This document shows positions 33,361 through 45,885 of a DNA stretch of 64,000 bases, piece by piece. The notes below the pieces were generated by a model. The model worked only from the letters and a program-made list of their open reading frames with translations, had not been told where the DNA came from and ran no database searches. Source of the DNA: Ophioderma brevispina. Taxonomy: Eukaryota > Echinodermata > Ophiuroidea > Amphilepidida > Ophiodermatidae. The stretch spans positions 31,559 to 95,558 of the forward strand of contig JAMKCH010019701.1 in the NCBI GenBank assembly GCA_023653785.1, in the 5' to 3' direction. The number at the start of each line of letters is the position of its first letter. Within the stretch, counting starts at the first letter, position 1. The translations under genes and the position numbers were made by a program.

Positions 33361-33741
33361 GTTTAAATCGGAGTTCAACTTTTCAAAGAAGACCTGAAAA
33401 ACAAAAACCTAACTAAACTGGAACACACACACACACCCGTACAGACACCAAACTGGAACACACACACACATACATATGGGCATGCATGCTGTTGCAATAT
33501 TCCTTTTCTGCTTTTCAAGCCAGGGGCTAAAAAAGGTAAAACTTTGGTAAAAAGGGTCCTATTTTGCCAAATTTGTCAGGAGCAAAGTTTTTGGGGAAAA
33601 AATAGACCCTCCCCTAAAAAATCCTGCTTTTAATGGGCCTGAGTTCAAATTCCTAATGAGCCAATCTTTGTAACACGTGCCCCAATAGACCACTGTTGTC
33701 AGAAATTACAGTTGCTAATTTCTCAAAGAAACAGGGCAACT
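33361..33741 (+). repeat. local duplication copy 2, preceded by poly-A
   Basis: Begins immediately after an A run of about 20 nt (33341-33360) and matches copy 1 to its end, then continues into different sequence (CTGAAAAAAGTCTGAC). The indel-rich difference pattern looks like noisy long-read consensus or divergent alleles. Copy 1 continues instead with TAGCGGAGCGGCCGAGCC. Confidence 0.9.
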
Positions 33742-34665
33742 GAAAAAAGTCTGACACATCACAAGAGGGGGGTACCCAAGAACAAATTTAAATTATCATG
33801 GATTGATATAGACACATATAGATTTTCAAACAAATTAACAAATGATCAATTTAGAATACAGTTTAAACACAAAGTTAAATCTACATTTACTGACTGCTTC
33901 CCCCATTTTTAACTCTTTGCAATCAAATAACTAGGTTTCCTGCCCTACCCACTTCTCAACCAAAAAACACATTTTATCTGAATAAAACATCAGAGAAGTT
34001 TACCATAAGGTGTTCTTGATAATGTCCCTCAATTTCCTCTCAAAGACTGCTGCTACCTGCCTGCCTGCCTGCCTTATCTTGAAACCTTTCAAATCAATGC
34101 TTATTTCAGAAGCAAAACTCTTTCATAAGCATATTTAATATGGTATATTGATCAAATTCTAAAATTTGAGCCAAAATAGACATCTTCCAAATTGGAAATT
34201 TCTCGAGCCACATATCTTGCCCCTTATCACGATCAGAAAAATGTTAACATTTCCATGTGACATGTTCCACCTCCGAATGTGAGGATGACAGAATGCCCCT
34301 TAATCCACCCTCATGACCTTTGCCCTTATCTGTGTACACCGAATATGGACCTTGGATCAGCGCTTAAACTGACCATGTTTGGCGATCATAGCATTTGCTT
34401 TGTAACAGAAAAACAAATTGATAGTTTCAAAGTATGCCTATTTATCCGCTCAAAATAGACCTCTCACCCCAATCGGAGTACATTAAGAACCTTGGGCCAG
34501 TGGTTCTTTTAACCAAGTTTGGCTGCAATTGGCCCAGGAGAGAGAAAAATGCAAAACTTTACCCAAAATGACCAGACATACATACACATACAGAAATAGT
34601 GATTTCTTAATCTTGCTCTAAGCAAGTTCAGGGGCAAGACAAAAGAAAAATCTCAGCCTTTTCCA
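33742..34665. other. no gene; CTGC microsatellite
   Basis: A short (CTGC) run at 34057-34075. Sequence near 34280-34540 is loosely related to the tandem repeat at 3396-3935 (GGGCCAGTGGTTCTT). A 66-codon frame at 33712-33912 starts inside the duplication and is not credible. Confidence 0.4.
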
Positions 34666-34669
34666 TTAA

Positions 34670-35215
34670 AGGGATTAGCAGCGATATTGCGAGAGAATCG
34701 AAAAATGTGGAAATGCATTTGTTTTAACTCATAAATCAGGGATACGTGTGTACAATTCCATATAACTGCTTTGATAGAGAAACAAACCACCAAATAGTGA
34801 AAAAATGAAGTATTTGAGGAAATTTGTCATACCGTCTCCCGTAAATAGACATACAGCAATGACGTCTCAAAATCTACAATAAATAGCTGATTGTGGTTTA
34901 CACTAGCACAGAATAAACAAAGATCAATAATGTTTGTGTTTGGGGACTGTATTGATCATGGTGCACAACATCACGCTTAAAAATCTGGGATATTCACCGA
35001 GAAAGACGTTTTTTGATCTCAAGTCGGAATGTTTGATACGCACGTAAAGAAATTAGAGAATCGAAAAAAAGTACTCTGCCCTTTTTCTTTAATACACGGA
35101 TTTCAAGCCAACCACTTGCCGGTTATGTTTTGATATCCATGGCAGTAACAAAATACAAAATAGGAATTTTGATGATTTTTTCGATGTTTCGGATTAGCAA
35201 TCGCTGCTAATCACT
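34670..35215. mobile_element. family L TTAA MITE, 546 bp
   Basis: TTAA (34666-34669) precedes AGGGATTAGCAGCGATATTG; the right end CAATCGCTGCTAATCACT is followed by TTAT, one base off. The internal AGAGAATCGAAAAA occurs near both thirds. No ORF. Only one copy in the window. Confidence 0.8.
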
Positions 35216-35219
35216 TTAT

Positions 35220-36272
35220 GTAGTTATTTATCTTTTTTCCTAAGTATTTTTGATTTTGTGTCTGTGCCAAGCATACTTAAGTCAGACATATTGGCTGGAC
35301 TTGCCGGACCGTCAATTCTGATCTGCCAAATTTTAACTCAAATATTTCTTTTTCACAATTTTTTTTTTTGCAATTGCTCTTTTATCAGTGTTGTTTTAAA
35401 ACCTTAATAATTCATAAAAATCAATTTCTCTGTATATTTCTGAGTCCAACCAATTCCATTACATTTTCCTATGTGCATTTATGCTTCAATGACATGTTTT
35501 TCATGCTTTTTCTTTGGTATTTTACTTTTTAATCATCATATTATCCATTTTATCCATGTCCTTGGAGCAGAACAACAGAAGCCGACCTTCTGTTGAAATG
35601 AAGTTGAAATAAGAACACCCCTATGAAAATTATAAGGCTCCCTACTGGCGATTTTTTTAGGTCTACATTGGATGGAATTGGTGCCGGTGTGGAAAAATGC
35701 TATGCTGAATTATCCTTCCCGGGAGAACAATTCCAAATTCCCTCCAAGATTGCAAATTTCCCTCCAAGAATGTGTTCCCTTCATTTATTTATTTCTTAAT
35801 GTATTCTTTATTAAAGGACAAAATTTCCCTCCGAAATATCAAAATTTCACTGGAATGTCTTTCCCAAATTGCCTACTTTTTTCCATACAGGTTGGTGTTT
35901 TATTTAGGCAATGGACACTTACCAGCAAGAATGTAATACTTTTGGTTGGGCATATCAGATTTCCTATTGACTATTAAGGCCTACCTAATTAGAATTATAT
36001 TTAATAATGCTTTTTAAAATAATATGATACAACGGATGAATGCACGAATTGATCTACCTCGTTACCTCCCGTGCTAAACTGCCACAGTCATTTTTTATTC
36101 TTGTCACTTCTTGCACTTTTGTCCAGGATATAGTGGTATAATAACACATCACAAGTGCAAATGTTATAATATTGCAGGTAAAAGTATCAAAATTTAGTAT
36201 AAATACTTTTAATTTTATAACGTATCCCTTTAGAGTTCTTCCGTACCAATGTAGTGTTTGATGAGCATGTTT
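35220..36272. other. no gene; GGGAAATTT-type words
   Basis: Words AATTTCCCTCCAAGA and its inverse recur at 35735-35770 (plus) and 37894-37945 (as GGAGGGAAATTTTG). This implies a shared old repeat seen in opposite orientation. A 101-codon frame at 35672-35977 is not convincing. Confidence 0.4.
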
Positions 36273-36276
36273 TTAA

Positions 36277-36554
36277 GGTGGGTCCCCATGATTTTTTTTT
36301 AAAAATATAGTTTTTTTTGGAAAATTTGTTAATTCTTGAAATTTTTGAATATTAACTCGCAACACAGACAATTACTTGCAAAGAAAATGAAAACAGTTGA
36401 TAGGTATAGCCATAAAAAATCATAAAATCATATATAAAATTATCTTAAAACCTGTATTTTTTTAACCTATGTTTACAATGCTAGAGCAGCCACATATCCA
36501 GAAAAATTTTAGACCTATCTTGTCACTCTTGAACTATTATCTAATGAACCCACC
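36277..36554. mobile_element. family S TTAA element (candidate), 278 bp
   Basis: TTAA on both sides (36273-36276, 36555-36558). The ends GGTGGGTCCCCATGA and TAATGAACCCACC are inverted over about 8 bp with partial matching beyond. The terminus starts GG rather than AG, so it may be a different family or chance. Confidence 0.45.
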
Positions 36555-36559
36555 TTAAT

Positions 36560-38416
36560 CACCACCTTTAAAACAGTTTTCAGTTACAGTTTTACACAGA
36601 ACGCCTCAGACCAAATTGAAGGTCTAAATCAATGAAACTACAACAAAAAGGATATGCCAAGACAATTACATTATAAACATGAAACTGCTAACTGCAAATG
36701 CTGTTCAACAAACATTTGTCATTTCTTGTCAAAAAATTTTTTAAAATAAAACATCCATACATAACAAAATGAAACCACCACAAACATTTACACGCCAGCT
36801 AAACATCATGTACAGTTGGAACTTTAGTAACCATTACAAACCGATTAAACTTTTTTTCTTGTCAGGCCAATGCGAGTCTTTGTCATATTTTGTTTTTTCT
36901 ATGACCCAACTATTAGTACAATGCCCTACAAATGACCTACCCATAGCCAGTTTACCATAAGACATAAACAGTCCGTATATTACTTAGAATATATCGGCAA
37001 CTCTCTCTGTTCCACTAGCTAACCCCAACACACTAGTACAAACCAATACTTAACTGTTTATTCCAATTGCCCGATTCGGAAATCAAGTTAGCACTTGATT
37101 TTGTGCACTGTGGGGCACTATTTACCAGTCAATTCATGGGCTGTTTTGATACCATACACTTGAACACTACAAAGAAGAAAAATGTGCCACAGGGCCAGCC
37201 AAGGTAGCACATAATACAAATTTGAGGTCAAATGCAAAATAGTGGATATTACATTGATACTGCCATAACAAACCCAATAGCGCTTTTTAGGCAAATGCGA
37301 TTTTGGTATATCGCCGCAGGGGAGGTCACATCATGCCAAATGGACTTATTCAGTCAGGGCAGGTATGGTCGGGTGGGTAGGATAGAAGATGTGCTGGTAT
37401 AGCCATGAGAAGAAATTTGAAGAGCTCCTGAAATAATGTTATTTCTTGGTTAATGCAAATAGGAAAGAGCTTGAACCCCAGGGACAGTACTCGAGCATTT
37501 TATGGTAGGTATATGCCGCCCAGTTTTTCAAACACGGGCTATGGAAATGATTTTGGTTACAAACATGTATCTCCGGAACTGAATTTAGGTTAGTTTCTTG
37601 ACGGATACAAGGACTTTGGCACTTGATTTCCATCAAATTTTAAGATATAGGAAGAAATTTGTTTTAGCAAAAACAGATGCTAACAGAACTTAAATTGGTT
37701 TACAATATGATTCTGCAGAACCGAAACTCGGCCTGAAAATGAGGGTCTTACAGACACATCCCATACCACCTTCCAATGTGAATGCCCCACCTTCTAGGTC
37801 TCACATTCATGCCTGGAAAAAGTGGGGAATTTAGGAATGACATTCACAGGAAATTGTTGTCCTTTTTTAATAAAGAAATACATAAGTATTGAAGGGAAAT
37901 TTTGTGAAAATTTGGAGGGAAATTTTGCAATCTTGGAAGGAAATTTGGATTGTATACCTGGGAAATTTAGCATTTTTTCCAGCCCTCCTCACATTTATGA
38001 ACTCCATGATTGGTGTAGTGTCATTATTCCGTATTCTGTCAGCATGTGATATAAATGTACAATTATGCGATTGCAGTCTAACTGGAGCACAGCATTATTT
38101 TAAACCGTAGCCCAATCCTAATCTTAACTCTAATGTACTAAGCCTATGGAAAGATCAACCATTTCCACTGTTACTACTATGATGATTTTTTTTAGAATTT
38201 GTAACATAGGACAGGCACGAGAATCCATTTTTGACAATCAACTTGAAAAACAGCCTGAAAAAAACAGCATGAAAAATGACCAAAATGGACCGAAAATGGG
38301 TTTAAAAATAAAATAAAATTGCAAAAGCCTGAAAATTCTCATGAATGATGATATTATGGTTTAATAAGCTTGCACTACAAGTTAAAATTATGTGGAAATA
38401 AGCAAGCTTGTACATG
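36560..38416. other. no recognisable gene
   Basis: AT-rich, mostly unique sequence. 37880-37970 is the inverse relative of 35735-35830, with GGAGGGAAATTT words. Confidence 0.4.
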
Positions 38417-38420
38417 TTAA

Positions 38421-38769
38421 AGGGGATGCTAGATTTTTTAAGGATATGAAGTTTTCATATTGATAGATTGGCCTTCACTCCAAAACCCACCTGTAAAGTT
38501 TTCACGCGATTTTCAATCCGTTTTGATACGAGGAGACTAAACGTGATTTTCTAAGCCCCATAGAGTACTGTGTAGAATTTAATATTGGTCGACCAAAAAT
38601 AGGGCCACATTTTCGCTCATAAATTCCAACCAAACTACCTTTGGCTCTAAGATTCACAGGGTAAATTAGAAAAATAGCAGTTTCTTCTGATACCAAAAAT
38701 GTTGACCACTTTCCGGTAAATCTGGGGTATGGGGACGAGGCTAGGCTATCAGCGCCGGGCCATGGACCT
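38421..38769 (-). mobile_element. family D TTAA MITE, 349 bp
   Basis: TTAA at 38417-38420 and 38770-38773. The left end is AGGGGATGCTAGATTTTTTA, the right end CGCCGGGCCATGGACCT; the TIR is weak. The body has TTTCAATCCGTTTTGATACG, CCCATAGAGTACTGTGTAGA, TTTGGCTCTAAGATTCACAG and TGATACCAAAAATGTTGACC. A 64-codon minus frame inside is accidental. Siblings: 13998, 39340, 56298, 57373. Confidence 0.85.
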
Positions 38770-38773
38770 TTAA

Positions 38774-39339
38774 GGTGAATAAATTTGATGCAAAATTTCC
38801 ATTTTCCTCATCTTTGAAGACAATCCACAAACTACTGAGCCACCAAATTAGCCAATTGTAACCTGACTTGGAATCCTTGGCACCCATTAATTACACAATG
38901 CTCAGGCACACAGTTCATATCCACCACCGCCAGAGGACATTTTCATAGAGTTGATACATATGGACATTTCTAGCAGCTGTTATGCCTGCCTGCCTGCTTT
39001 GCTTGCTTTGCCTGCCATTCTGCTCATAATGAATAACTGAACTCACTCACAAAAAACACATTTATTGACCTGAAATGACCTGAAAAATCCAAGGCCATTC
39101 CACAGTTTCTGTGGTCACTTATGCTCCACAAGAGTGTAGTGTTCTTGCCACAATGCACTTCTTCCCAGAATATTTGCCACTGATTGCCCAGAGTTTATAG
39201 TGAAACGTGCAAAAATTGTATTGGAAGAATTGCATTGTGGGACGAACCCCAAACCTTCTCTTATATTCCACAATGCAGTTAACATATTAGAGCAGTCAGG
39301 TCATTCTTTGTGCCTGTAAAGGTTGTGAGAAATCTGCGC
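38774..39339. other. no gene; GCCTGCCT/TTGC repeats
   Basis: A short CTGCCTGCCTGC / TTTGCTTGC run at 38984-39016. Otherwise featureless. Confidence 0.4.
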
Positions 39340-39505
39340 TCATAATTTCCAAACCAGATCCAATCTATGTGAAGTTAGTTCATTAGTCCTAAGATTTCAC
39401 AGGGTAAATGAGAAAAATAGTAGCTTTCTTTCAATACCAAAATTTTGACCACTTCCAATGAAATCCGGGGTTCTGTGGATGATATCATTAGCAATCGTGG
39501 CATGG
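39340..39505 (-). mobile_element. family D MITE fragment
   Basis: Shares CGCTCATAATTTCCAAACCA, CTAAGATTTCACAGGGTAAA, GAGAAAAATAGTAG, ATACCAAAATTTTGACCACT and GGCATGGCCCTTT with the right half of family D. The left half is absent. The flanking TTAA has decayed to TTGA. Confidence 0.65.
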
Positions 39506-39509
39506 CCCT

Positions 39510-42390
39510 TTGAATTCAAACCATTTTGAATGGACCTGGTACAAAATGTATTGTACTAAACCAGTCAAGAAATAAATGTGTAGTCCTTTTTCTTTGCTGA
39601 TCATATCAGAAAATACCTAAAATAATCCTCTGTTAATATTTTTTAAAAACACTCAATTTCAAGATGTCACAAACTATCCCCATGCAAACCATGATACGAT
39701 ACAAATGAAAAAATACACAAAATATCATTTCTATCTTTAGTTTCCACACAAGGGAAATTGAGCACAAACATTACAATTTATAGTGTTGGTCCTTTTGGTA
39801 TGTTCCCTTACCTTAATTTTGAAGGATTAGGGAAGAAAATGCTGTAAATTTTGTAAACTGAGAAAATCAGAGCTGTGCATTTCCTACAGCAGGTTTTTAG
39901 TCCAACATATCCAAAAACTCTACCACGTGATTTGTTTGAAATGTTACACACTTTTACATGTATCGACTATTGCTGATTCCAGCAAGCCAGTTCAGAACTA
40001 TATTCATCAGATTTTTTTTAAAAGTTAACAACGTGAAATCCAACAAAAATATACCTTGACCAAATCTATTTTTAACTCTTTCATAGTGGCTATTCGGAGT
40101 CAGCTGTGTTGCTGAAAAGAAAGAAACTGCAGTTTTAGTGTGACCTGCACTTTAGAGCCTGGACATTACATTGACTTTCTTAAGGCCAATGCATAAAATC
40201 AGCATGTTTGTCTTTTGTGTGGTAAAATGCAACAATATGGTTGAATATCATTTTCTCATTAAAAGTCATTTCTGAATTGCCAAGGGCAATTCGGTTGTCT
40301 TTATTCCATGGTCAAACCATTTCATAATTAAATGCAATAACGGTATGCTATTTTTAAATAGTTTTATTTGAAACTACAGTATCATTTTTCAGACTTGCTT
40401 CATTTAAAGCATTCAAATAACAATTTGCCCTGCTCTGCTTCCTCAATGTTTACATCCTGATCTAGCTTAATCCAGCCTAATTCTCCTTTTAAATCCTTTG
40501 CCCGAGTCAGCTTTTTAATTATGCATAGGTCTCTCCAATAGGCTATATCTTAACTCACTCACTCATAAAAACCTCTAATGCCTTTAAGAAACTAATTGTG
40601 TTTGTATACCCCCTTTTATTACATCTTTTACAATATAAAGCAGTAACAATGAATTTTCCAAGCTGTAACGATCCACAAACCAGGCAGATTTATAATGAAA
40701 ACCATAAGAACGTCCTGGCGGGTTAGTAAATGAAACTTTTTGTTTCCCCATCTTGACTTCTCTTCTGAGCTCTCTGCATAGCCAGACCAGCATAGTCCAT
40801 GGGTAGACTACTGCCATCAATGTACATTTAGCAATTATTAGTATGATTCATTTTCATGCAAAATCGTAAAGATCATATTAGATGTAATTAAACTCTCTGC
40901 ACAATAAATAATAAAATGCTACAACTGTCATGTCCATCCAAAGCAGGACCGAGAATTCAAAATATGTATTTGCAAACCATCAGTCCTCTAACTGGTCACA
41001 GGCCTGGACAACCATTTTATATTCATTTCCCCTATCCGTAATAATGCTGGTCTTTCTAGTCACTAATCCAGAGACATATCGTCATATGCGACAGTAAGGT
41101 CAGATCATTCTCCTAAATCTGTGGTCAATGGTCAACTGGCCGTTGTTAAGTTGTGAGTAAAATCATACAGACAATATTTCCTCACAATGAGACACTTGTC
41201 ACTCAGAGTATACTGACATCCATACTGAGATTAAAATTACATCACATGCCCAAGCACTTCTTCCCAACATTGTTAGATCATACTAAAAATCGCTCGCTAC
41301 TGCTAATATAATTACCTTGGTTGGGGGGTCATTGTATAGCTTTATACCACGCACACCGAAAGGTCAAACAGATTCGCCCTGGCCAAATCTCCAAATTACA
41401 TTTCCTTCTAATAATAATTTCCCCTAGACACACTTAGTCCAATGGGTGTGCAATGATCGAGTCCATATCGCGAAATGTCAGTGGTATAGTACTGACATCG
41501 TCTTTATATGCTGGTTGACAGTGGGAATAATGCACAAGGTAAATTACCTTCACACAATTTTCCCATCCATTACATTGTTCCATTCTACCATTTGCTATTT
41601 TCGATATTTCCTGTTGTTCCTACCACTTCACATGGCTATCGGAACCTCGTGCCACAGCGCTGGCTATTGTCCGGTTTCCATGAATGTACAGGCATGACCC
41701 CTAGCAGTATTGGTTGGAAATATTTCACCTCACATGTATTAATGCATGGTGTGACGTTGTAATTAACACGTCGTGCCTCGATTTGTTGTTGTTTTAAAGC
41801 AATCTTTGAACTGTAGTATCGCAATGGAGTAGCGGTTCCCGGCGGCAAAACCTCGACTCCTTTCTAAATATTTTTGACGTGTCCGTTAAAAGTTTCTTCG
41901 TGCAGTGCCTTGCGATTAAGGGGTAGTAAATATACATCAATTTAATACAATACAAAATCCTGCTAGGTCCACTTTTGCAATGTTCAGATCAGAGATTTTA
42001 TGTACATTTCCTGCTTTTCTAAATTATTGTTATATATAAAAAGACCCAAATACCTCTTCATGTACAACGACCTCTGGGAGTGATCTTGATATTACCTGAG
42101 ATCCACACGTCACCCTGGCTTGGCAGCAGCCCTCTATGGGATAATTGAGGTGTATCTACAATTAGTTTCCTTTAGAGTTTTGGCCACAGATGATAAAACC
42201 AAACACAAATTAATGCACTTTTTTGGTCACAATTGTTATAAGAATACGTCAACATGGGAATAGGGGTGTCAATCAGAAACTATCTTTACCCATGCAAGTG
42301 ATATTATACTACTAAAGACAAAAAACCCATTGGTGTATACTGATGGAGCTTGTACCAAAAAATGGGCACTGTAGTGTCATGCATCAACAC
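39510..42390. other. no recognisable gene; mostly unique
   Basis: Nearly 2.9 kb without a clear repeat or gene. Frames at 40584-40820 (minus), 41446-41762 (plus) and 41636-41848 (minus) have no recognisable domains. 41450-41860 is the least AT-rich part and would be the first place to look for an exon. Confidence 0.4.
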
Positions 42391-42394
42391 TTAA

Positions 42395-42753
42395 AGGCAG
42401 ACTCATTGACTTCAAAATATATATTTTTTTTGTAATAATGAAAAATAGTCAACTAGAACTAAAGATAATAACCTAAAATGCACAATTCCAAAGTTTGAGA
42501 TGAATCAGATTTTTCGTTTTGATGCAGTAAACATTTATGTATAGTATTACGTGCCACAGAATACTGTGTATAATACAATTTCCGGATCTGGAATTTTATA
42601 ACAAAGTTGTGATTTTCTATATGAAGGACTTCGATTTGAGCTTAGCTATTTCACACAGTGATTAGTATATGGACAGGCATTATGTATATGCAAAAAAACA
42701 CAATTTGTTTGAAAATTGAGGGCACCCTCCTCAGGAAATCTCTGAGTCGGTCT
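42395..42753 (+). mobile_element. family G TTAA MITE, 359 bp
   Basis: TTAA at 42391-42394 and 42754-42757. The left end AGGCAGACTCATTGACTTC is inverted at the right as GAAATCTCTGAGTCGGTCT. The interior is the reverse of 27037-27369 (GATGAATCAGATTTTTCGTT, TTGATGCAGTAAACATTTAT, AGGACTTCGATTTGAGCTTA). No ORF. Confidence 0.9.
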
Positions 42754-42858
42754 TTAAGTGGTCAAGTGGGGGAGGCACCGGAGGTGACTTACAGTCCCTA
42801 AGTTAGCTCAAAAATGCGAATTTGCCCTCTATTGCCCATGTGTAAACTACAGTTTTAA

Positions 42859-43440
42859 AGGTGCCCCATCCAAATACACACATCATTTTCACAGGAAAGG
42901 TTATAGCCAAATTACAAAATTAAACAACCCTTAGTTATGCTCATAGAATGGGAATGAGTTTAGTGGATTATCTTACAGATGAAACTTAAGAAAAATAAAA
43001 AGTTTCTTAAATGCTACCCAAATCTCAGGTTTGATGGTGGGTCCACAGCTGTTTGAAAGTCATTTATCACAATAAATCCAGAATAAAACATATCAATGGT
43101 GACTCACTTTTGACTACTATTCAAATTATTTATTCCACTAACTTCACTCTGTGTAAATTTAACAAAATTTTGTTGTGGTCAAATGATTTCTAATCTAGTT
43201 TGACATGTCTCTCTGTGGAAAATGGACATATAGAGGGCACTATAACATACAAATCATCACCTTTGTAAGCTTATATGGCAAAATTCCCCACATTGAATTT
43301 TTCTAAAATTGCAGAGGTAATAGCTCTTGCATATCCTTTACAACAGTTGTCAAAATTGTGTCGCCACTGCTTGAAATTGCTCTTAGAATAAGAGACAATT
43401 TGCATGGGGTCAAACAGTTGTGGGTCAAGTCCAAAAATGA
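42859..43440. repeat. dispersed repeat Q, copy 1
   Basis: Shares with 48590-49135: ACATATCAA-GG-GAC-ACTTTTGAC, TTATT-CCAC-AAC, AAATCAT-ACCTT-GTA-GC, ATATGGCAA(A/G)ATTCC, TTGTCA(A/G)AATTGTG-C-CCACTGCTT and TTTGCATG(G/A)GGTCAAAC. The start may be the TTAA at 42855-42858 followed by AGGTGCCCC, but no matching right end was found. Confidence 0.55.
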
Positions 43441-44245
43441 TTATCAGAGAAAATTAAATCGTTTGCCCACAATTTTTTTTTAATTTGCACAGGCTGTAAC
43501 TAGTGGAATAAATAATCTAAGTCAGGTGTCAAATACTAAGTGTTTTTTTGAGAAAAAAACACATTATTTTCATAGCTAGGAAAGGCTATCGTCAAAATCC
43601 AAAATTTTATTTTAATTTGACATATCATTGTACTATGAGAAGCAACTGCATTAGCCAACAGACTAAATTGTACTGTACAAATAACTTCCAGTAACCTTAA
43701 ACAACATTGTTTTGTTTTTTTAATTCTGGTTTGTCATAAAAAATGAGACTCAAACAGCTGTGAGATTAAATACTGTATGACACTGTAGTTTTAAGGAAAA
43801 TACATTTAGAAATTGACACATAGCTAGGCACTAAATGAAAAACAATCAAATATCACTTGTTATGCTGGTATAATGAATCATCCCCTCTTTGATTAATGGG
43901 GTATCATTTTAAAGCCCTGAAATACCCATTGTTACTCAGAGAAAATCTAAACTTTCCTCTCTAGAGACAATGGCAATGTTTTGATGTGAAAGGTCTCATT
44001 TCCCATACCATATCAAATTGACTGTATTTTGACCGTACTAAGATTTATTCATCCTTGGGGTTCAAAAAACACTCCTCAACAGAGGCAATTTTACTGATAA
44101 CAAAACATTTATCATTCACTTCAAATGAATGAAAAGCATACTGGATGCACATTAAGTTGAAACAAGAGTATGTATGCCACAATACCCTTCACACCTATTT
44201 TGTATCATTTGCTCTATTCCATTAATGGGATAGAATGCATTATGT
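43441..44245. other. no recognisable gene
   Basis: AT-rich sequence with no supported feature. Confidence 0.4.
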
Positions 44246-44249
44246 TCAT

Positions 44250-44700
44250 AGGCGTGCCCAGGAAATTTTATTGAGGGGGGCTGGACTAAAGATGTTCGAA
44301 CCATGATAGCGAAGCGAGCGTATTGAGCGGAGCGACTAACGGGTGGGGTCCAGGGGCCCGCCTTAGGGCCCCTGGTTGGGTCCAGTGGGGGTCCGGTGGG
44401 GGTCCAGGGGGCAGAGCCCCCTGAAGCTCCTGAGGTTTTAGGGTTTTCAAGACCTGAAAACGCCTTTCCTTGCGTACTTCTTCCGACACTTTTTGATCCG
44501 CATTTGCATGAAAAAAATCAAATAAATGTACCATAAAATCATCCATTTGTTCACTTGTCCTCTTCTTTTTCTTCTTTTCTCCTTCTCTTTTCCTCTTTTT
44601 TCTTTCTCCCTTCCTCTTTCTTCCTTCCTTCCTCTTTTTTCTTGAGAACTTTGAGGGGGGCTTTAGCCCCCAAAGCCCCCCCCCCCACGGGTACGCCAGT
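44250..44700. mobile_element. hAT-like repeat with GC-rich core and polypyrimidine tract
   Basis: The left end CATAGGCGTGCCCAGGAA is mirrored by the right end CCCACGGGTACGCCAGTG. Inside are GCGAAGCGAGCG and GAGCGGAGCGAC, a repeated GGGGTCCAG/GGGGTCCGG block (44345-44410), GGCAGAGCCCCCTGAAGC, then a ~90-bp C/T-only tract (about 44556-44640) and a G/C homopolymer. A 156-codon minus frame (44286-44756) is a K/E/R- and P-rich artefact. An 8-bp target duplication was not resolved. Confidence 0.6.
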
Positions 44701-44789
44701 GAGTGATGTTGGGTAGTTGCAAAGGTAATTATGCCGGATAACCCTATCATGACCAAAACTCACTTAAACTCAATGAGCTGAGGCTAGAA

Positions 44790-45145
44790 AATGCATAAGT
44801 CCAAAAAGATGTGATGACGTCATCGTACCAACACACATATGGGCACGAAATCGCTCATGGCTTGCCATCCCTGCTCATGGAACTGGTGCACTGGGGTCCC
44901 CGGGTTTGAATCCCACCCAAGATGTCCAATCTTCTTTAGCTTCTATCCCTTTACCCCTTCCCTTCCTCTCAGAACAAACACAGTGTTAGGGTTAAACTTA
45001 AGGTTTCTTATGTGACACGCATATTTTGTGTTTACCCTTTTTAGTAAAAATCAAGCAAACGCTTTCAGAAGAACTTGTGATGCCTCCCAAAGCATAGATC
45101 ATAGCACCACTCTGCTCATGCACTAAGTCCAAAAAGATGGGATAA
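44790..45145 (+). repeat. SINE-like repeat unit 1 with CRE palindrome
   Basis: Contains AAGTCCAAAAAGATGTGATG then a perfect CRE TGACGTCA (44815-44822), GGCTTGCCATCCCTGCTCAT, and CCGGGTTTGAATCCCACC, a possible Pol III B box. GATGTCCAATCTTCTTTAGC and a C/T-rich stretch follow. Near-identical to 45448-45715 over its second part. It joins 45147 without the spacer found after copy 2. Confidence 0.7.
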
Positions 45146-45146
45146 G

Positions 45147-45430
45147 GATGTTCAGATCAATGGGTTGGATGGATGTCATTGCTCCCTATTGAAATGTCTG
45201 GTATCAAAATATGTTATTGGGAACCTCCTTTCATCATCCCACTCCAAGTAAGATTCCAATCACAAGTTACGCTTCACTGTAGAACACCCACAAAGTAACA
45301 CCCCAGATCACAAACTTTTTGCTCAAATGCATTCACTTTCAAATGAACAACATTTATAAACAGTGAACTGGAAAATTGATACTTTTACCTCATCATTCAC
45401 CCTATGAAGATCGATCAAAGAATGTTTAAA
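45147..45430 (+). repeat. local duplication block B, copy 1
   Basis: AGGATGTTCAGATCAATGGG through GATCAAAGAATGTTT matches 46265-46548 almost exactly (one G/A difference noticed). It runs into an A run of about 20 nt (45428-45447) instead of the CCGGTAGAGTG that follows copy 2. Confidence 0.95.
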
Positions 45431-45447
45431 AAAAAAAAAAAAAAAAA

Positions 45448-45715
45448 TCATGGAACTGGTGCACTGGGGTCCCCGGGTTTGAATCCCACCCAAGATGTCC
45501 AATCTTCTTTAGCTTCTATCCCTTTACCCCTTCCCTTCCTCTCAGAACAAACACAGTGTTAGGGTTAAACTTAAGGTTTCTTATGTGACACGCATATTTT
45601 GTGTTTACCCTTTTTAGTAAAAATCAAGCAAACGCTTTCAGAAGAACTTGTGATGCCTCCCAAAGCATAGATCATAGCACCACTCTGCTCATGCACTAAG
45701 TCCAAAAAGATGGGA
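45448..45715 (+). repeat. SINE-like repeat unit 2 (duplicate of 44875-45143)
   Basis: Starts right after the poly-A and repeats TCATGGAACTGGTGCACTGG through TCCAAAAAGATGGGAT essentially base for base. It then continues with TGACGTCATCG, unlike copy 1. Confidence 0.95.
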
Positions 45716-45885
45716 TGACGTCATCGTACCAACACTCATATGGACACAAAATCGACTTCCTCGTGGCTTGCCATCCCTGCTCATGGGAATGGTGCGCCGG
45801 AGGCCCCAGGTTTGAATCCTGCCATGGATGTCCAATCTTCTTTAGCTTTTCTCCCTTTACCCCTTCCCTTCCTCTCTGGAGATAG
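45716..45885 (+). repeat. SINE-like repeat unit 3 with CRE palindrome
   Basis: TGACGTCA (45716-45723), CTTCCTCGTGGCTTGCCATC, and CCCAGGTTTGAATCCTGCC (B-box-like), then TGTCCAATCTTCTTTAGC and a C/T-rich tract. It is diverged from units 1 and 2, so this is a genuine older neighbour. The A-box candidate GTGGCTTGCC and B box suggest a tRNA-derived SINE in plus orientation. Confidence 0.6.

Noticed and set aside
44286..44756. 156-codon minus-strand open frame, the longest in the window
   Set aside because: It reads through a polypyrimidine tract and GC-rich repeat, giving K/E/R runs then P-rich sequence. It lies inside a hAT-like repeat and shows no domain.
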